Source of the DNA: Bacteroidales bacterium
GTDB lineage: Bacteria; Bacteroidota; Bacteroidia; Bacteroidales; JAOZTL01
DNA length: 12,388 bases
Assembly: GCA_029942205.1 (NCBI GenBank)
Contig: JAOZTL010000033.1
Location: 1 to 12,388, forward strand
Direction of reading: 5' to 3'
Below the pieces are notes generated by a model. The model did not search any database. It was not told where the DNA came from and saw nothing but the letters and a program-made list of their open reading frames with translations. A program made the position numbers and the translations under genes. Position 1 is the first letter of the stretch. Each line of letters opens with the position of its first letter. Below, in pieces: positions 1 to 6,315 of this stretch.

Positions 1-1
1 T

Positions 2-1267
2 CGTGATAAAACCAAACAACACAATGGATTTTTTGCATGGATTATTTTTGCACTATTTTTAGGCTCTATTACCATTATTTTGTCTTTTTATAGCTCTAAA
101 TCCATGATTATCGAAAAAAATACCCTTAATTCTCCTTTATTGATCGAGTATATTTATTTTTTACTTCCATTAAGCATATTTACCCTCATTTTTTTAATGT
201 TTGATGCTTATTATACAGTACTCTTTAATGCAGTAAAAGGAATATTTTTGAAGGAATTTTTGCAACGTTTTTTGATTATGATTTCAATTTTGCTCTACTA
301 TTTCGAGACGATTGATTTCTTTCAATTTGTAATCGCTTACACCTTTTCGTTGTCCGCTCCGTCTTTCGTAATCACTCTTTCGCTGTTTATAGATGGCGAA
401 TTTATCGTTCGTCCACAACGCCAGTTTGTATCACCAGAATTACGAAAAACCATACTTTCCGTTAGTTTATTTGGCTTTATTGGTGGTTTTACAGGCATTG
501 CCGTACTGCAAATGGACAAAATCATGCTTGCATCCATGCTCAATTTACACGAAACGGGAATTTATACCGTAACGTTCTTTTTCGGAGTACTCGTTCGTAT
601 TCCCTCGCGTGCCGTGATGAAAATCGCTTCGCCCATCATGGCAGATGCATGGAAAAATAACGATTTGCCAACGATAAAAAAAATCTATCAAACCACCAGC
701 TTAAATTTATATCTGGTTGGATTGCTATTATTTGTAGGTATTTGGGCTAATATCGACAATGTTTTTCAATTGCTCCCAGAGAGCTACGAAGCAGGAAAAT
801 ACGTCATTTTGTTCATTGGTTTTGCCAATTTGATAGAAATGACTTCGGGCGTGAATACTAGTCTAATTTCTACGTCTAATTATTATCGTGTACTTTCTTA
901 TTTTATGTTTGTACTATTAGGCTTGGTTATTATTACCAATTTTATTTTTATTCCGATTTGGGGAATTTCAGGAGCAGCTTTTGCTTCTTTATTATCGCTT
1001 ACTATTTATAATTTATTGCGATTTTTGTTTTTATACCTAAAACTAAAACTACATCCCTTTAATATCCGATTTCTTTGGACAACATTACTTGGAATATTCG
1101 TTTTTTTTATCAATCATTGGCTTCCTGTAATCGACAATTATTTGTTGGACATCGCCATACGAAGCAGTAGTATTGCAGTTATTTATCTCGTTGTAGCTTA
1201 TGTATTCAAGCTTTCCGATGAATTAAATAATTTGGTGAATACAACACGAAAAACTTTTTTTAGATAA
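2..1267 (+). CDS. Polysaccharide flippase (Wzx/MOP superfamily), 5' end outside window
   Basis: This is probably an inner-membrane flippase of the MOP superfamily, which moves lipid-linked oligosaccharide or polysaccharide units across the membrane. The reading frame is open from the first bases, with no convincing start, so the visible 421 residues are a C-terminal part. A TTG at 80 is only an internal codon, because the in-frame residues before it already form a membrane segment. Family members run to about 480-500 residues, so perhaps 60-80 are missing. Nearly the whole product is alternating hydrophobic segments and short charged loops. A central stretch (GFTGIAVLQMDKIMLASMLN) resembles the family's conserved region around the D-K pair, and GAAFASLLS fits the later helices. 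The substrate cannot be told from sequence. The gene ends 67 bp before rpsP, which has its own promoter, so the two are probably not cotranscribed by design. Confidence 0.8.
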   Translation, partial: RDKTKQHNGFFAWIIFALFLGSITIILSFYSSKSMIIEKNTLNSPLLIEYIYFLLPLSIFTLIFLMFDAYYTVLFNAVKGIFLKEFLQRFLIMISILLYYFETIDFFQFVIAYTFSLSAPSFVITLSLFIDGEFIVRPQRQFVSPELRKTILSVSLFGFIGGFTGIAVLQMDKIMLASMLNLHETGIYTVTFFFGVLVRIPSRAVMKIASPIMADAWKNNDLPTIKKIYQTTSLNLYLVGLLLFVGIWANIDNVFQLLPESYEAGKYVILFIGFANLIEMTSGVNTSLISTSNYYRVLSYFMFVLLGLVIITNFIFIPIWGISGAAFASLLSLTIYNLLRFLFLYLKLKLHPFNIRFLWTTLLGIFVFFINHWLPVIDNYLLDIAIRSSSIAVIYLVVAYVFKLSDELNNLVNTTRKTFFR

Positions 1268-1270
1268 AAG

Positions 1271-1302
1271 TTTGGATAAACACTTAATTCTCTTTAATTT
1301 TG
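1271..1302 (+). promoter_or_regulatory. Bacteroidota-type promoter for rpsP-rimM
   Basis: A TTTG box at 1271-1274 is followed, after 20 bp, by TAATTTTG at 1295-1302, an exact match to the Bacteroidota -7 consensus TAnnTTTG. The spacing is in the usual range for the phylum's primary sigma factor. It lies just after the flippase stop and 33 bp before the rpsP start, giving a short leader. The match is seen in sequence; its use is inferred. Confidence 0.65.
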
Positions 1303-1334
1303 CACGATATTTTTAAAAATTTAATCATAAGAAA

Positions 1335-1856
1335 ATGCCAGTAAAAATTAGATTAGCAAGACATGGTCGCAAGTCGAAACCTTTTTATCACATCGTAGTT
1401 GCAGACAGTAGAGCACCTCGTGATGGAAAATTTATCGAGCGTATTGGATCTTACAATCCAAATACCAACCCTGCAACCATCGATCTTAAATTTGATCGTG
1501 CATTACAATGGCTAGGTGACGGAGCACAACCAACCGATACCGCGCGTTCGATTTTATCGTACAAAGGAGTAATGTACAAAAAACACCTAATGAGAGGTGT
1601 TGCAAAAGGTGCTTTGACTGAAGAGCAAGCAGAAGCAAAATTCCAAACATGGATTACAGCTAAAGAAACTAAAATTCAAGCTAAAAAAGATCAACTTTTA
1701 GCCAATGTGAATATTGCTGTAAACAAACGAATGGAAGCTGAACGTAAGATTAAAGAAGACCGTTTAGCTGTTATTGCTAAGCGAGACGCTGTTACGCCAG
1801 AAGTGCCAGAAAACGAAGCAGAAGAAACTGCAACGGATGAAGGTGAAAAAGCTTAG
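1335..1856 (+). CDS. rpsP: 30S ribosomal protein S16 with long C-terminal tail
   Basis: S16 is a small-subunit protein needed for 30S assembly, binding 16S rRNA in the body of the subunit. The first 85 or so residues are classic S16: MPVKIRLARHGRKSKPFYHI, then ADSRAPRDGKFIERIGSYNP, then the region around ALQWLGDGAQPTDTARSIL. The protein is 173 residues against about 80-90 in E. coli. The extra C-terminal half is lysine- and alanine-rich, probably helical, and ends in a strongly acidic tail; such extended S16 proteins are common in Bacteroidota. The ATG at 1335 is the only sensible start, as the S16 fold begins at residue 2. It is followed by rimM, whose start lies inside the last codons of rpsP, so the two are translationally linked. 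A promoter sits directly upstream. Confidence 0.97.
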   Translation: MPVKIRLARHGRKSKPFYHIVVADSRAPRDGKFIERIGSYNPNTNPATIDLKFDRALQWLGDGAQPTDTARSILSYKGVMYKKHLMRGVAKGALTEEQAEAKFQTWITAKETKIQAKKDQLLANVNIAVNKRMEAERKIKEDRLAVIAKRDAVTPEVPENEAEETATDEGEKA

Positions 1857-2382
1857 TTTAGAAAAAAAACAATGCCTATGCGTAGGAATTATTACCAAAA
1901 CTCATGGAGTTACTGGTGCTATGATTCTTGACCTAGACATTGAATTTTCTGAAATACAAAAACAGGAATCAGTTTTGGTTGAAATAGACCAAATACTGGT
2001 TCCTTTTTTTTTCGCATATGCTCCCAAATTACGCAACAATTACTCTGCATTTGTTTATTTCGATGATATTGACAATCAAGACAAAGCAAAGTTTTTTATT
2101 GCTAAGCAAGTATTTGTTCCGAAATCAGAACTGAATGCCATTGAAAATAAAGCATTTGAACTGGCTGATTTTCTCGTAGTCGATCAAACGAAAGGAACGA
2201 TTGGCAAAGTGGATACCATTCTGCAAATACCAAAAAATGAGCTATTACGAATCATATCGCCCGATGATATCGAAATTCTAATCCCTTTTCAACAAGACAT
2301 CATTCAGTCCATCGATTCGCAAAAACAAATACTTTATATCGATGCGCCTGAAGGCTTAATTGATTTATATTTAGAAAATTAA
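1837..2382 (+). CDS. rimM: 16S rRNA processing protein RimM
   Basis: RimM is a ribosome-maturation factor that binds the 30S head and helps late 16S rRNA processing; pairing with rpsP is an old conserved arrangement. The N-terminal RimM barrel begins with CLCVGIITKTHGVTGAM, matching the family's G-(I/K)-x-K-x-H-G-(L/V)-x-G pattern, though the usual Glu after the last Gly is Ala here. The C-terminal PRC-barrel is seen in GTIGKVDTILQIPKNELLRI and the ending DAPEGLIDLYLEN, close to the usual lPEGLl-L. I chose the ATG at 1837 (181 residues, overlapping rpsP by 20 bp). The frame stays open further upstream to an ATG at 1774, but that adds 21 lysine/glutamine-rich residues coded by rpsP in another frame and unlike RimM. 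Sequence divergence is high, as is usual for this family. Confidence 0.9.
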   Translation: MKVKKLSLEKKQCLCVGIITKTHGVTGAMILDLDIEFSEIQKQESVLVEIDQILVPFFFAYAPKLRNNYSAFVYFDDIDNQDKAKFFIAKQVFVPKSELNAIENKAFELADFLVVDQTKGTIGKVDTILQIPKNELLRIISPDDIEILIPFQQDIIQSIDSQKQILYIDAPEGLIDLYLEN

Positions 2383-2411
2383 GCTCTTTCGTTGATTTAT
2401 ATAAAAAAAGC

Positions 2412-2639
2412 ATGGTACGAATTATACACCACAGAATACGCTGTATTGGCTGTAATTACTGCATCGAAGCAGCACCATACCGCTGGGTGATGGACGATGC
2501 CGACGGCAAAAGTATTTTGGTAGATGCGGTCGAAAAACGGGGAATTTATACCCTCGTAACTTCCGACGACGAATATACAGATAACTTAGAAGCAGCCGAA
2601 TTATGTCCAGTAAAAGTAATTCGAATCGAAAAATTTTAA
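2412..2639 (+). CDS. Small single-cluster ferredoxin
   Basis: This 75-residue protein is a low-potential electron carrier with one [4Fe-4S] cluster. The ligands are visible as Cys11, Cys14 and Cys17 in RCIGCNYCIEAAP, plus a remote Cys65 in ELCPVKVI. Position 21, a Cys in two-cluster ferredoxins, is Ala, so only one cluster is expected, as in Thermotoga-type ferredoxins. A long acidic insertion lies between the two motifs. The cognate redox partner is not in the window. It starts 30 bp after rimM with no promoter visible between, so it is probably cotranscribed with rpsP-rimM. In many bacteria trmD and rplS follow rimM; here this ferredoxin stands in that place. Identity as a ferredoxin is firm; its pathway is unknown. 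Confidence 0.88.
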   Translation: MVRIIHHRIRCIGCNYCIEAAPYRWVMDDADGKSILVDAVEKRGIYTLVTSDDEYTDNLEAAELCPVKVIRIEKF

Positions 2640-2734
2640 ATCAGAGACTGTAAAATAAATGCCTGATAATCAGATGAAATATTTGATTAATGACTATTTG
2701 ATCCATAAAGATTTTTATTTTTGAGATTAATGTT

Positions 2735-2742
2735 TAATTTTG
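2735..2742 (+). promoter_or_regulatory. Putative -7 box for DUF177-rpmF
   Basis: TAATTTTG at 2735-2742 matches TAnnTTTG and is identical to the rpsP box, including the following GC context. It lies 13 bp before the DUF177 ATG, giving a very short leader. No TTTG stands at the ideal 19-21 bp spacing; the stretch there is only T-rich, so the upstream box is weak. The 116-bp gap before the gene otherwise holds only an 11-bp palindrome at 2663-2673. Confidence 0.45.
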
Positions 2743-2755
2743 CAACTTGTAAAAA

Positions 2756-3298
2756 ATGAACAGCTTGAATACATACAAAATACCATTAAATGGACTTAAA
2801 GAAGGTGATTATCAGTATAGTTATACGATAAACAAATACTTTTTTTCGACATTTCCTGAAAGTGAAATTCAGGATGCTGCATTGGAAATTGAAATTCTAT
2901 TGAGTAAAAAAACAGCCGTTTTAAACTTAGAAATAGAATTAAAAGGAACAGTTAATATTCAATGCGATAGGTGCTTAGATCTGTTTGATTACCCAGTAAA
3001 TTATCGTGCAAAATTGTATGTTAAATTTGGGGACAAAAACTCAGACTTATCTGATGCCGACGAAACAATAACACTTGCGCATTCTGAATATGAATTGGAA
3101 TTATCGCAACATTTGTATGATTATATAATGTTGAGCTTACCATACAAAAAAGTGCATCCTACCGATGAAAACGGAGAAAGTACTTGCAATGAGAAAATGC
3201 TTGACGAAATTGAAAAATTCGGAAATACAGATAATCCTTCCGAAGAAAAAAAAGAAATAGACCCTCGATGGGATAAGTTAAAAGGCTTAATTAAATAG
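2756..3298 (+). CDS. DUF177 (YceD-like) protein upstream of rpmF
   Basis: This is a member of the YceD/DUF177 family, linked in bacteria and plastids to 23S rRNA accumulation and large-subunit assembly; the exact activity is not settled. The 180-residue product has the family's CxxC pair at Cys70 and Cys73 (IQCDRCLDLFDYPV), inside a beta-rich core, with hydrophobic/acidic segments before and after. The C-terminal DPRWDKLKGLIK is the typical ending of Bacteroidota members. The ATG at 2756 follows a -7 promoter box closely and gives a normal-length protein. It is followed after 44 bp by rpmF, the classic partner, so the pair form an operon. The family call rests on the CxxC motif, the C-terminal ending and the rpmF neighbour together. 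Confidence 0.88.
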   Translation: MNSLNTYKIPLNGLKEGDYQYSYTINKYFFSTFPESEIQDAALEIEILLSKKTAVLNLEIELKGTVNIQCDRCLDLFDYPVNYRAKLYVKFGDKNSDLSDADETITLAHSEYELELSQHLYDYIMLSLPYKKVHPTDENGESTCNEKMLDEIEKFGNTDNPSEEKKEIDPRWDKLKGLIK

Positions 3299-3342
3299 AT
3301 AAGTTGTAATTTTAGATAATAATAGATAAATAAATAGGTAAA

Positions 3343-3528
3343 ATGGCACATCCTAAACACAAAACATCAAAACAGAGAAGAGATAAAAGAAGGACTCACT
3401 ATAAAGCAGGTGAAAAAACCTTGGCTAAATGTCCTAATTGTGGCGCAACAGTTCAATACCACAGAGTATGTTCTGAATGCGGGCATTATAGAGGCAAACT
3501 TGCCATCGAAAAAGATGCTGATTTGTAG
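3343..3528 (+). CDS. rpmF: 50S ribosomal protein L32
   Basis: L32 is a small large-subunit protein. The 61 residues start MAHPKHKTSKQRRDKRRTHY, the basic RNA-binding arm of L32, followed by a zinc ribbon with all four cysteines (Cys30, Cys33, Cys43, Cys46: CPNCG and CSECG). It is thus the zinc-containing C+ form. Length is normal. It is the second gene of the DUF177-rpmF pair. In E. coli plsX and fabH follow directly; here a 327-bp gap with a likely terminator separates it from fabH, and plsX is absent. Confidence 0.97.
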   Translation: MAHPKHKTSKQRRDKRRTHYKAGEKTLAKCPNCGATVQYHRVCSECGHYRGKLAIEKDADL

Positions 3529-3546
3529 CATAAAAACTTTCATCGG

Positions 3547-3674
3547 TTTTTAGATCATCTAAAACAAGAGAGGCTATCTAAAAAAGAATAATAAATAACT
3601 GAAAATCAAATATTCATTTGAGAAGTAATGGCATTTTTTTAAACTTTTTAGATAGCCTTTTTTGTTTTTTTTTA
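3547..3674 (+). terminator. Long-loop hairpin with T-runs after rpmF; possible attenuator
   Basis: An arm at 3571-3586 (AGGCTATCTAAAAAAG) pairs with 3644-3658 (CTTTTTAGATAGCCT), about 15 bp with one bulged base. The loop is 57 nt and the 3' arm runs straight into two T-runs (3658-3663 and after G3664). Upstream, 3548-3555 (TTTTAGAT) can pair with 3557-3564 (ATCTAAAA) or with the first arm, so two exclusive folds are possible. Transcription termination after rpmF is the simplest reading. The long loop and the alternative partner are unusual and also allow a small RNA or an attenuator acting on fabH. Confidence 0.5.
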
Positions 3675-3756
3675 AGAGCTTTTTATTGTTCTTTTAGGTG
3701 TTTTTATTTTGTAAGTCGTTGAAATTTAATCATTCCATTAGTTTGGATCGATTAAT

Positions 3757-3764
3757 TATCTTTG
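3757..3764 (+). promoter_or_regulatory. Putative -7 box for fabH
   Basis: TATCTTTG at 3757-3764 matches TAnnTTTG and lies downstream of the rpmF terminator. The nearest TTTG (3742-3745) is only 11 bp away, so there is no good upstream box. If used, the transcript starts at about 3771 and carries both tandem repeat copies (3787-3849) in its leader. Confidence 0.35.
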
Positions 3765-3786
3765 ATAAATCATTGATTGTACAAGT

Positions 3787-3849
3787 GCGTAAGCAACATC
3801 AATAGGTCGAAGACCTTGTGTAAGCGACATCAAAAAGGTCGAAGACCTT
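3787..3849 (+). repeat. Dispersed hairpin repeat, two tandem copies (copies 1 and 2)
   Basis: Two direct copies lie head to tail, at 3787-3817 and 3818-3849. Each has the core GCGTAAGCAACATCAA (GTGTAAGCGACATCAA in copy 2), a short A/T spacer and the hairpin AGGTC-GAA-GACCT (stems 3804-3816 and 3836-3848). In copy 2 the stem is 6 bp. The second copy ends 6 bp before the fabH ATG, so as RNA the hairpin would sit where the ribosome binds. Similar copies occur near 5637, 5738, 6284 (reversed), 6400, 6543, 7963 and 9960. Confidence 0.85.
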
Positions 3850-3855
3850 AATTTA

Positions 3856-4857
3856 ATGATTATGATAAAAAAAAGAGCTGTAATTACAGGCGTTGGAGCT
3901 TATGTCCCTGATTATATTCTGACAAATGATGAATTAGCCAAAATGGTAGACACGTCGGATGAATGGATAATGACTCGGATAGGCATAAAAGAACGACGAA
4001 TACTGAAAGGTGAAGGATTAGGAACTTCCGATTTGGGAACAAAAGCTGTTCAGCAACTTTTAGAAAAAACAAACAGCTCGCCAGACGAGATTGACTTGCT
4101 TATTTGCTCGACCGTAACTCCCGACATGCAATTTCCTGCAACGGCAAATATTATTAGCGATAAAGTGGGAATCAAAAACGCATTTAGCTTCGATTTGAAT
4201 GCAGGATGTTCTGGCTTTTTGTTCGGACTAGCTACCGCATCCAAATACGTTGAATCTGGACAATACAAAAAAGTGATTTTGGTTGGAGCAGATAAAATGT
4301 CATCCATCGTAGATTACACCGATCGTGGTATTAGCCCAATTTTTGGAGACGGTGCAGGAGCAGTATTGCTCGAACTGCAAGAAAACGAAAACGGTATTCA
4401 AGACATGATCCTTCATGTGGACGGTGCTGGACGAAAGCATTTGCACCAAAAAGCTGGCGGATCGGTTAAGCCTGCCTCGCACGAATCTATAACAGCACGT
4501 GAGCACTTTATTTTTCAAGAAGGACAGGCTGTATTCAAATCGGCAGTATCGAATATGGCAGACGTATCCGTCGAAATGATGGAAAAACACGGTCTCACTG
4601 CCGACGACATACAATGGCTCGTCCCACACCAAGCAAACATGAGAATAATCAATGCCACGGCTCGGCGAATGAACTTACCTCGAGAAAAAGTAATGATTAA
4701 TATTCAACGATACGGAAATACAACCGATGCCACTTTGCCATTGTGCCTCTGGGAATGGGAGAAACAACTGAAAAAAGGAGATAAACTTATTCTTGCCACT
4801 TTTGGAGCTGGTTTTACTTGGGGATCAATCTATTTAAAATGGGCTTACGATAGCTAA
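3856..4857 (+). CDS. fabH: 3-oxoacyl-ACP synthase III (KAS III)
   Basis: FabH condenses acetyl-CoA (or a short or branched acyl-CoA) with malonyl-ACP, the first carbon-carbon step of type II fatty acid synthesis. The 333-residue product is of normal length and shows the full thiolase-fold signature: N-terminal ITGVGAYVPDYILTNDEL, TSDEWIMTRIGIKERR, and the catalytic triad Cys118 (NAGCSGF), His258 (PHQANMRI) and Asn288 (YGNTTDATLPL). FGDGAGAVLL at 163-172 is the usual glycine-rich segment. Two ATGs are close together (3856 and 3862), both giving an intact protein. The start lies 6 bp after tandem repeat hairpins, with no Shine-Dalgarno site. accB follows 165 bp later, in keeping with a fatty-acid cluster. 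Chain-primer preference cannot be read from sequence. Confidence 0.96.
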   Translation: MIMIKKRAVITGVGAYVPDYILTNDELAKMVDTSDEWIMTRIGIKERRILKGEGLGTSDLGTKAVQQLLEKTNSSPDEIDLLICSTVTPDMQFPATANIISDKVGIKNAFSFDLNAGCSGFLFGLATASKYVESGQYKKVILVGADKMSSIVDYTDRGISPIFGDGAGAVLLELQENENGIQDMILHVDGAGRKHLHQKAGGSVKPASHESITAREHFIFQEGQAVFKSAVSNMADVSVEMMEKHGLTADDIQWLVPHQANMRIINATARRMNLPREKVMINIQRYGNTTDATLPLCLWEWEKQLKKGDKLILATFGAGFTWGSIYLKWAYDS

Positions 4858-5022
4858 GGGCTTATTTCTTAGTAATATCCAATCAGATGCAGACCTTGAT
4901 TACTTGCATTTATGATAGAGAAAAAGAAAATAAATGAATAAAAAAGTAGCCTTTCTGAATTATTAATTGTATATTAACCACGAAAAAAACAATAATAAAA
5001 CATATTAATTAATTAAATACGA

Positions 5023-5568
5023 ATGCTTATGAACTTCAAAGAATTACAAGACTTTATCAAAGTAATTGCCAAATCAGGTGCCACTGAAGTAAAAATAGAA
5101 ACAGACGAATTAAAACTAACTATTATTACGCCTGGTAAAGGAAAAACGGCTCAAGGACTGACAGAAACCACCTTGATTCAACAAATTCCTATGGCTACGC
5201 AAGTTTCGGCTATTCCTCAAATGCAAATGGCACCTACCATGCAATCGCCTGTTATGCCACAGCAAGTACAACAAGTGGTACCAGTAGCACCCGTTGAAAC
5301 AAAACAAGAAGAAACCAAAGAATCGAATTATATTACCGTGAAATCGCCAATGGTAGGCACTTTCTATCGTAAACCTGCACCCGAAAAACCTACATTTGTT
5401 AATGTTGGGGACGATATTGCGCCTGGCAAAGTCGTGTGCATTATCGAAGCGATGAAACTTTTTAACGAAATAGAATCGGAAGTTAGCGGAAAAGTAATCA
5501 AAGTTTTGGTAGACGATGCTTCGCCTGTAGAATTTGACCAACCGCTATACTTGGTTGATCCTAGCTAA
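5023..5568 (+). CDS. accB: Biotin carboxyl carrier protein of acetyl-CoA carboxylase
   Basis: AccB carries the biotin that shuttles CO2 from biotin carboxylase (AccC) to the carboxyltransferase (AccA/AccD), making malonyl-CoA. The 181-residue protein has an N-terminal helical segment (FKELQDFIKVIAKSGATEVKIE, about 5-26) and a flexible Met/Pro/Gln-rich linker (about 55-100). The biotinyl domain (103-181) has the site EAMKLFNEI, biotin on Lys145, and the SPMVGTFYRKPAPE region forming the thumb seen in acetyl-CoA carboxylase carriers. Two in-frame ATGs lie close together (5023 and 5029); the second fits the family (MNFKELQ) slightly better. It follows fabH by 165 bp, a stretch in which I see no clear promoter or terminator. 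A weak terminator follows, and accC is displaced about 1.06 kb downstream. Confidence 0.96.
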   Translation: MLMNFKELQDFIKVIAKSGATEVKIETDELKLTIITPGKGKTAQGLTETTLIQQIPMATQVSAIPQMQMAPTMQSPVMPQQVQQVVPVAPVETKQEETKESNYITVKSPMVGTFYRKPAPEKPTFVNVGDDIAPGKVVCIIEAMKLFNEIESEVSGKVIKVLVDDASPVEFDQPLYLVDPS

Positions 5569-5576
5569 GTAGACGG

Positions 5577-5603
5577 ACAAAATTAAACGTATTTTGTTTT
5601 TTT
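5577..5603 (+). terminator. Weak intrinsic terminator after accB
   Basis: ACAAAAT (5577-5583) pairs with ATTTTGT (5591-5597), a 7-bp stem with a 7-nt loop, followed at once by a run of T to 5603. It starts 8 bp after the accB stop. The stem is AT-rich and therefore weak, but geometry and T-run are right for an intrinsic terminator. Confidence 0.45.
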
Positions 5604-5621
5604 ATAAGTCATTGGTTACAA

Positions 5622-5629
5622 TAGTTTTG
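5622..5629 (+). promoter_or_regulatory. Putative -7 box upstream of the lipoprotein gene
   Basis: TAGTTTTG at 5622-5629 matches TAnnTTTG. A TTTG at 5593-5596 is 25 bp upstream, rather far for the usual 19-23 bp. A transcript from here would have a leader of about 145 nt containing repeat copies 3 and 4 and the hairpin at 5702-5726. Confidence 0.35.
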
Positions 5630-5636
5630 TATAAGA

Positions 5637-5670
5637 GCACATCCGCTACATCAAATCGGTCGAAGACCTT
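5637..5670 (+). repeat. Dispersed hairpin repeat, degenerate copy 3
   Basis: The core is altered (GCACATCCGCTACATCAA) but CTACATCAA and the hairpin GGTC-GAA-GACC (5658-5668) are kept. The outer stem pair is lost (C opposite T), leaving 4 bp. It lies between accB and the lipoprotein gene, in the same orientation as both. Confidence 0.65.
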
Positions 5671-5701
5671 AGATGCACAAAATTAACTGAATATTTATAG
5701 A

Positions 5702-5726
5702 TCTGTATTTTATGGAATAATACAGA
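5702..5726. repeat. Inverted repeat between repeat copies 3 and 4
   Basis: TCTGTATT (5702-5709) and AATACAGA (5719-5726) are perfect 8-bp inverted arms around a 9-nt loop. No T-run follows, so a terminator is unlikely. It sits midway between two repeat copies and could be an operator or part of a folded leader of the lipoprotein gene. Confidence 0.5.
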
Positions 5727-5737
5727 CTTATCGAATT

Positions 5738-5770
5738 GCGTAAGCAACATCAAACGGGTCAAAGACCTTT
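5738..5770 (+). repeat. Dispersed hairpin repeat, copy 4, left of lipoprotein gene
   Basis: A full core GCGTAAGCAACATCAA is followed by GGGTC-AAA-GACCT (5756-5768); the loop is AAA instead of GAA and the outer pair is a G-T wobble. It ends 14 bp before the lipoprotein ATG. With the reversed copy 5 (6284-6315) it forms an inverted pair around that gene, and both outer ends are AATT-GCGTAA. Confidence 0.8.
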
Positions 5771-5784
5771 AAAACAATACTGTT

Positions 5785-6285
5785 ATGAGAGCAAAAATAA
5801 CTTTAATATCTTTTTCGATTGCTGCTATTTTTTTATTAACCGCCTGTCCGTATGAGTCGGATGTGCCTATTACAGAGGCCGATCGTGCTATTGAAAGCCA
5901 ATTATTAGGAAAATGGATCAAAAAATCGGATTTGGACAATGAAAATCCAGCGTATTTTGAAATCACTAAAGCTACAGACTTTAAGTATGAAGTCGTTAAG
6001 TACGAATATCAGTCATCAGACTCTACCTATGATGCTACAAAATACCTAACACACCTGTCTTACCTTAAGGATTTTGTGTTTATGAATATGCAAAAATACG
6101 ATGAAAATAAATATTACCTGCACCGTATTGATCTAAAGGCTAATGAGTTTGTATTGTATGAAATGACGGATAATATTGACGAAAAATTTACCTCCTCGAA
6201 AGACTTAAAAAAGTTTGTTAAAAAGAATATGACACATTCTTTTTTCTATAATAAAGACGAAGAGACGTATGTTAAAAATAAATAA
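5785..6285 (+). CDS. Small lipoprotein of unknown function
   Basis: I do not recognise a functional family for this 166-residue protein. The N-terminus is a clear lipoprotein signal: basic MRAK, a hydrophobic stretch and a lipobox LTAC with the lipidated Cys21, so it should be membrane-anchored and probably periplasmic or outer-membrane. The mature start CPYESDVPI followed by LLGKWIKKSD resembles small Bacteroidota lipoproteins I recall in which a CPYES-type start precedes a G-K-W stretch; the GKW recalls lipocalin-like domains, a suggestion only. The rest is rich in Lys, Asp, Tyr and aromatic residues, with probable beta strands and a lysine-rich end. The ATG at 5785 is the start because the signal begins there. 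It interrupts the usual accB-accC neighbourhood, has its own promoter candidate, and is bracketed by inverted repeat copies, the right one overlapping its stop codon. Confidence 0.8.
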   Translation: MRAKITLISFSIAAIFLLTACPYESDVPITEADRAIESQLLGKWIKKSDLDNENPAYFEITKATDFKYEVVKYEYQSSDSTYDATKYLTHLSYLKDFVFMNMQKYDENKYYLHRIDLKANEFVLYEMTDNIDEKFTSSKDLKKFVKKNMTHSFFYNKDEETYVKNK

Positions 6286-6315
6286 GGTCTTCGACCTATT
6301 TGATGTTATTTACGC
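6284..6315 (-). repeat. Dispersed hairpin repeat, copy 5, reversed
   Basis: Read on the minus strand it has the core GCGTAAATAACATCAA, then ATAGGTC-GAA-GACCTT. It is the only copy facing left and overlaps the lipoprotein stop codon. Its flanks (AAATA before and TTATTT after the stem) match those of copy 7, which has the other stem version. Confidence 0.8.

Noticed and set aside
80..82. TTG at 80 as the flippase start
   Set aside because: The frame is open to the window edge and the residues before it form a normal membrane segment, so the gene simply begins outside.
1774..1836. Longer RimM beginning at ATG 1774
   Set aside because: The extra 21 residues are low-complexity lysine/glutamine coded by rpsP out of frame, and RimM homologues begin near the chosen start.
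2412..2639. Ferredoxin lacking the fourth cysteine of CxxCxxCxxxCP (Ala21)
   Set aside because: In one-cluster ferredoxins the fourth ligand is the remote Cys before Pro, here Cys65, so the cluster set is complete.
2663..2673. Palindrome CTGATAATCAG upstream of the DUF177 gene as an operator
   Set aside because: A single short AT-rich palindrome with no second copy at other promoters in the window; chance is as likely.
3787..3849. Two tandem repeats suggesting a tiny CRISPR array
   Set aside because: The units abut with no spacer, are found singly elsewhere, and no cas gene is near.
3529..3855. A missing or decayed plsX between rpmF and fabH
   Set aside because: No PlsX-like residues are seen in any frame of the 327 bp; some Bacteroidota have rpmF followed directly by fabH, so nothing indicates a lost gene.
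5116..5541. 141-codon open frame antisense to accB
   Set aside because: It mirrors accB codon usage, is rich in His, Phe and Arg, has no recognisable domain, and accB is certain.
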